57,964 bases of DNA. Origin: CAUUCF01 sp045580225. GTDB taxonomy: Bacteria > Pseudomonadota > Gammaproteobacteria > UBA9339. The notes beneath the pieces were generated by a model. That model was not told where the DNA came from and made no database searches. It saw only the letters and a program-made list of their open reading frames with translations. The stretch covers positions 1-57,964 of the forward strand of contig JAZNNJ010000018.1 in assembly GCA_045580225.1 (NCBI GenBank), given 5' to 3'. Of the stretch, positions 57,026-57,964 are shown in pieces. A program made the position numbers and the translations under genes. Positions within the stretch are counted from its first letter, which is position 1; each line of letters begins with the position of its first letter.

Positions 57026-57964
57026 ATGAGTAAGGTGTTAGTAGTATTTACTGGTGGAGGAACGGCAGGGCACGTGATGGGCAATATAAGTATTATGCAG
57101 GTTTTAGAAAAACAAGGAGTTGTTTCTGCGTATATTGGTTCTAAATGTGGGATAGAAAAAGATTTAATTATTGAAAAAGGTTTTGCTTATTATGAAATTG
57201 CAACGGGTAAATGGAGACGTTATCTTAGTTTTAAGAATTTCACCGATTTGTTTTTAATAATGAAGGGAATAATAGATAGCTTTAAAATTTTACGTTTGTT
57301 GTCTCCTGAAGTTATTTTTTCTAAAGGAGGGTTTGTAAGTTTTCCGGTAGTTTTAGCAGGATGGTTACTAAAAATACCCGTGGTTATCCATGAGGCGGAT
57401 TTAAGTTTTGGCTTAGCGAATCGATTAGCATTAAAATTAGCTAAAAAGATTTGTGTTAGTTTTCCAGAAACGTTACCTATTTCATCAAAATATTTTCATA
57501 AAAAAGTAGAAACTGGTTTGCCCTTGAGAGAGGAAATATTTAAAGGCTCCAAAGAACGGGCTGTGGAGATTTTTAATTTAGAAAATAATGGTATACCGGT
57601 ATTATTAATTGTTGGAGGTAGTTTAGGATCAAAAAGCTTGAATGAAGTGGTAGAGGAATTATTACCTATGTGGATTAATAAGTATCAAATTATTCATGTG
57701 CACGGTAAGAATTTTATACCCAAATTTAAACATAGTTTTTATCATCCTTATTCTTTTTTAAACAAAGAAATGGCAGATGCTCTATCGGTAGCGGATTTAG
57801 TGATTTCTAGGGCAGGGGCTAACAGTATTGCGGAATTATTAGCTTTAAGAAAAGTAAATTTATTAGTTCCTTTAATTAAAGGTAGTCGTGGGGACCAATT
57901 GTTAAATGCGAAGAAAGCGTCAGAACAAGGTTATAGCATGATTCTACCAGAATTATCTAAGGAT
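57026..57964 (+). CDS. murG: MurG (UDP-GlcNAc transferase), 3' end outside the window
   Basis: MurG adds GlcNAc to lipid I to make lipid II at the inner face of the membrane. The 313 residues present start MSKVLVVFTGGGTAGHV (GGGTAGH, donor loop 1) and include FSKGGFVSFPVVLAG, IPVVIHEADLSFGLANR, VGGSLGSKSLNE and SRAGANSIAELLALR, the UDP-GlcNAc-binding site. The GKWRRYLSFKNFTDLF and CVSFPET elements are those I associate with the Gram-positive-type MurG, unlike the E. coli sequence. The reading frame is open to the last base. murG sits apart from mraY here instead of in the usual dcw cluster. Confidence 0.92.
   Translation, partial: MSKVLVVFTGGGTAGHVMGNISIMQVLEKQGVVSAYIGSKCGIEKDLIIEKGFAYYEIATGKWRRYLSFKNFTDLFLIMKGIIDSFKILRLLSPEVIFSKGGFVSFPVVLAGWLLKIPVVIHEADLSFGLANRLALKLAKKICVSFPETLPISSKYFHKKVETGLPLREEIFKGSKERAVEIFNLENNGIPVLLIVGGSLGSKSLNEVVEELLPMWINKYQIIHVHGKNFIPKFKHSFYHPYSFLNKEMADALSVADLVISRAGANSIAELLALRKVNLLVPLIKGSRGDQLLNAKKASEQGYSMILPELSKD

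Overview
This 58-kb window is a chromosomal segment of an A+T-rich gammaproteobacterium (roughly 30% G+C by eye). The core genes are gammaproteobacterial in type and order: DUF2066 protein-hda, surE-nlpD, lpoA-yraN, orn, rlmB, rne, ttcA and an E. coli-like MraY. Long uninterrupted + strand operons with frequent 1-20 bp gene overlaps, scattered division/cell-wall genes, and a very large protein with a tyrosine-phosphatase-like active site next to another orphan suggest a host-associated, probably intracellular lineage of the Legionellales/Coxiella kind. The placement is an inference; no rRNA or marker search was possible. No transposase, prophage, CRISPR array or secretion-system gene was found.

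Layout. 1-6 kb: surface and envelope genes on both strands (two GT2 glycosyltransferases with nearly identical N-termini, ugd, AlkD-like repair protein, nlpD, surE). 6-17 kb: a + strand run with thiN, ttcA, tRNA-Arg(UCG), a ZIP transporter, tRNA-Thr(CGU), glmU, a PH-domain membrane protein, rne, the three-gene proton-translocating transhydrogenase, DUF2066 protein and hda. 17-24 kb: accessory island of two unrecognised genes (1685 and 511 aa), the first with an HCX5R phosphatase loop, followed by a 509-bp gap carrying three perfect DnaA boxes. 24-30 kb: M17 aminopeptidase, uvrD, orn, rlmB, tRNA-Ser(GCU), tRNA-Arg(ACG), an acyltransferase. 30-45 kb: a cyclic-nucleotide-domain/alpha-amylase fusion, rlmH, map, a NadE whose glutaminase domain looks dead, sdaA, a lone pilin, small membrane proteins, HAD phosphatase, apaH, and a cell-wall cluster murF-ddl-mraY-lpoA-yraN. 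45.5-48.3 kb: second accessory island with two oppositely oriented cysteine-rich small peptides sharing one Cys spacing, a set of inverted repeats, and a frameshifted gene of unknown function. 48-58 kb: priA, mutS, a hydrolase, a glycosyltransferase, dnaA (GTG start, no dnaN/recF nearby), a cardiolipin-synthase-like gene and the 5' part of murG.

How the genes connect: replication control (dnaA, hda, DnaA-box cluster, priA, uvrD, mutS), peptidoglycan building (glmU, murF, ddl, mraY, murG, lpoA, nlpD) and RNA turnover/modification (rne, orn, rlmB, rlmH, ttcA) are well represented. Cell-wall genes look mosaic: MraY is proteobacterial, whereas MurF (membrane-anchored), Ddl and MurG resemble forms I associate with other phyla. 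The most novel-looking parts are the Cys-rich peptide locus, the phosphatase-containing giant protein, the amylase fusion, the altered NadE and the DnaA-box cluster.
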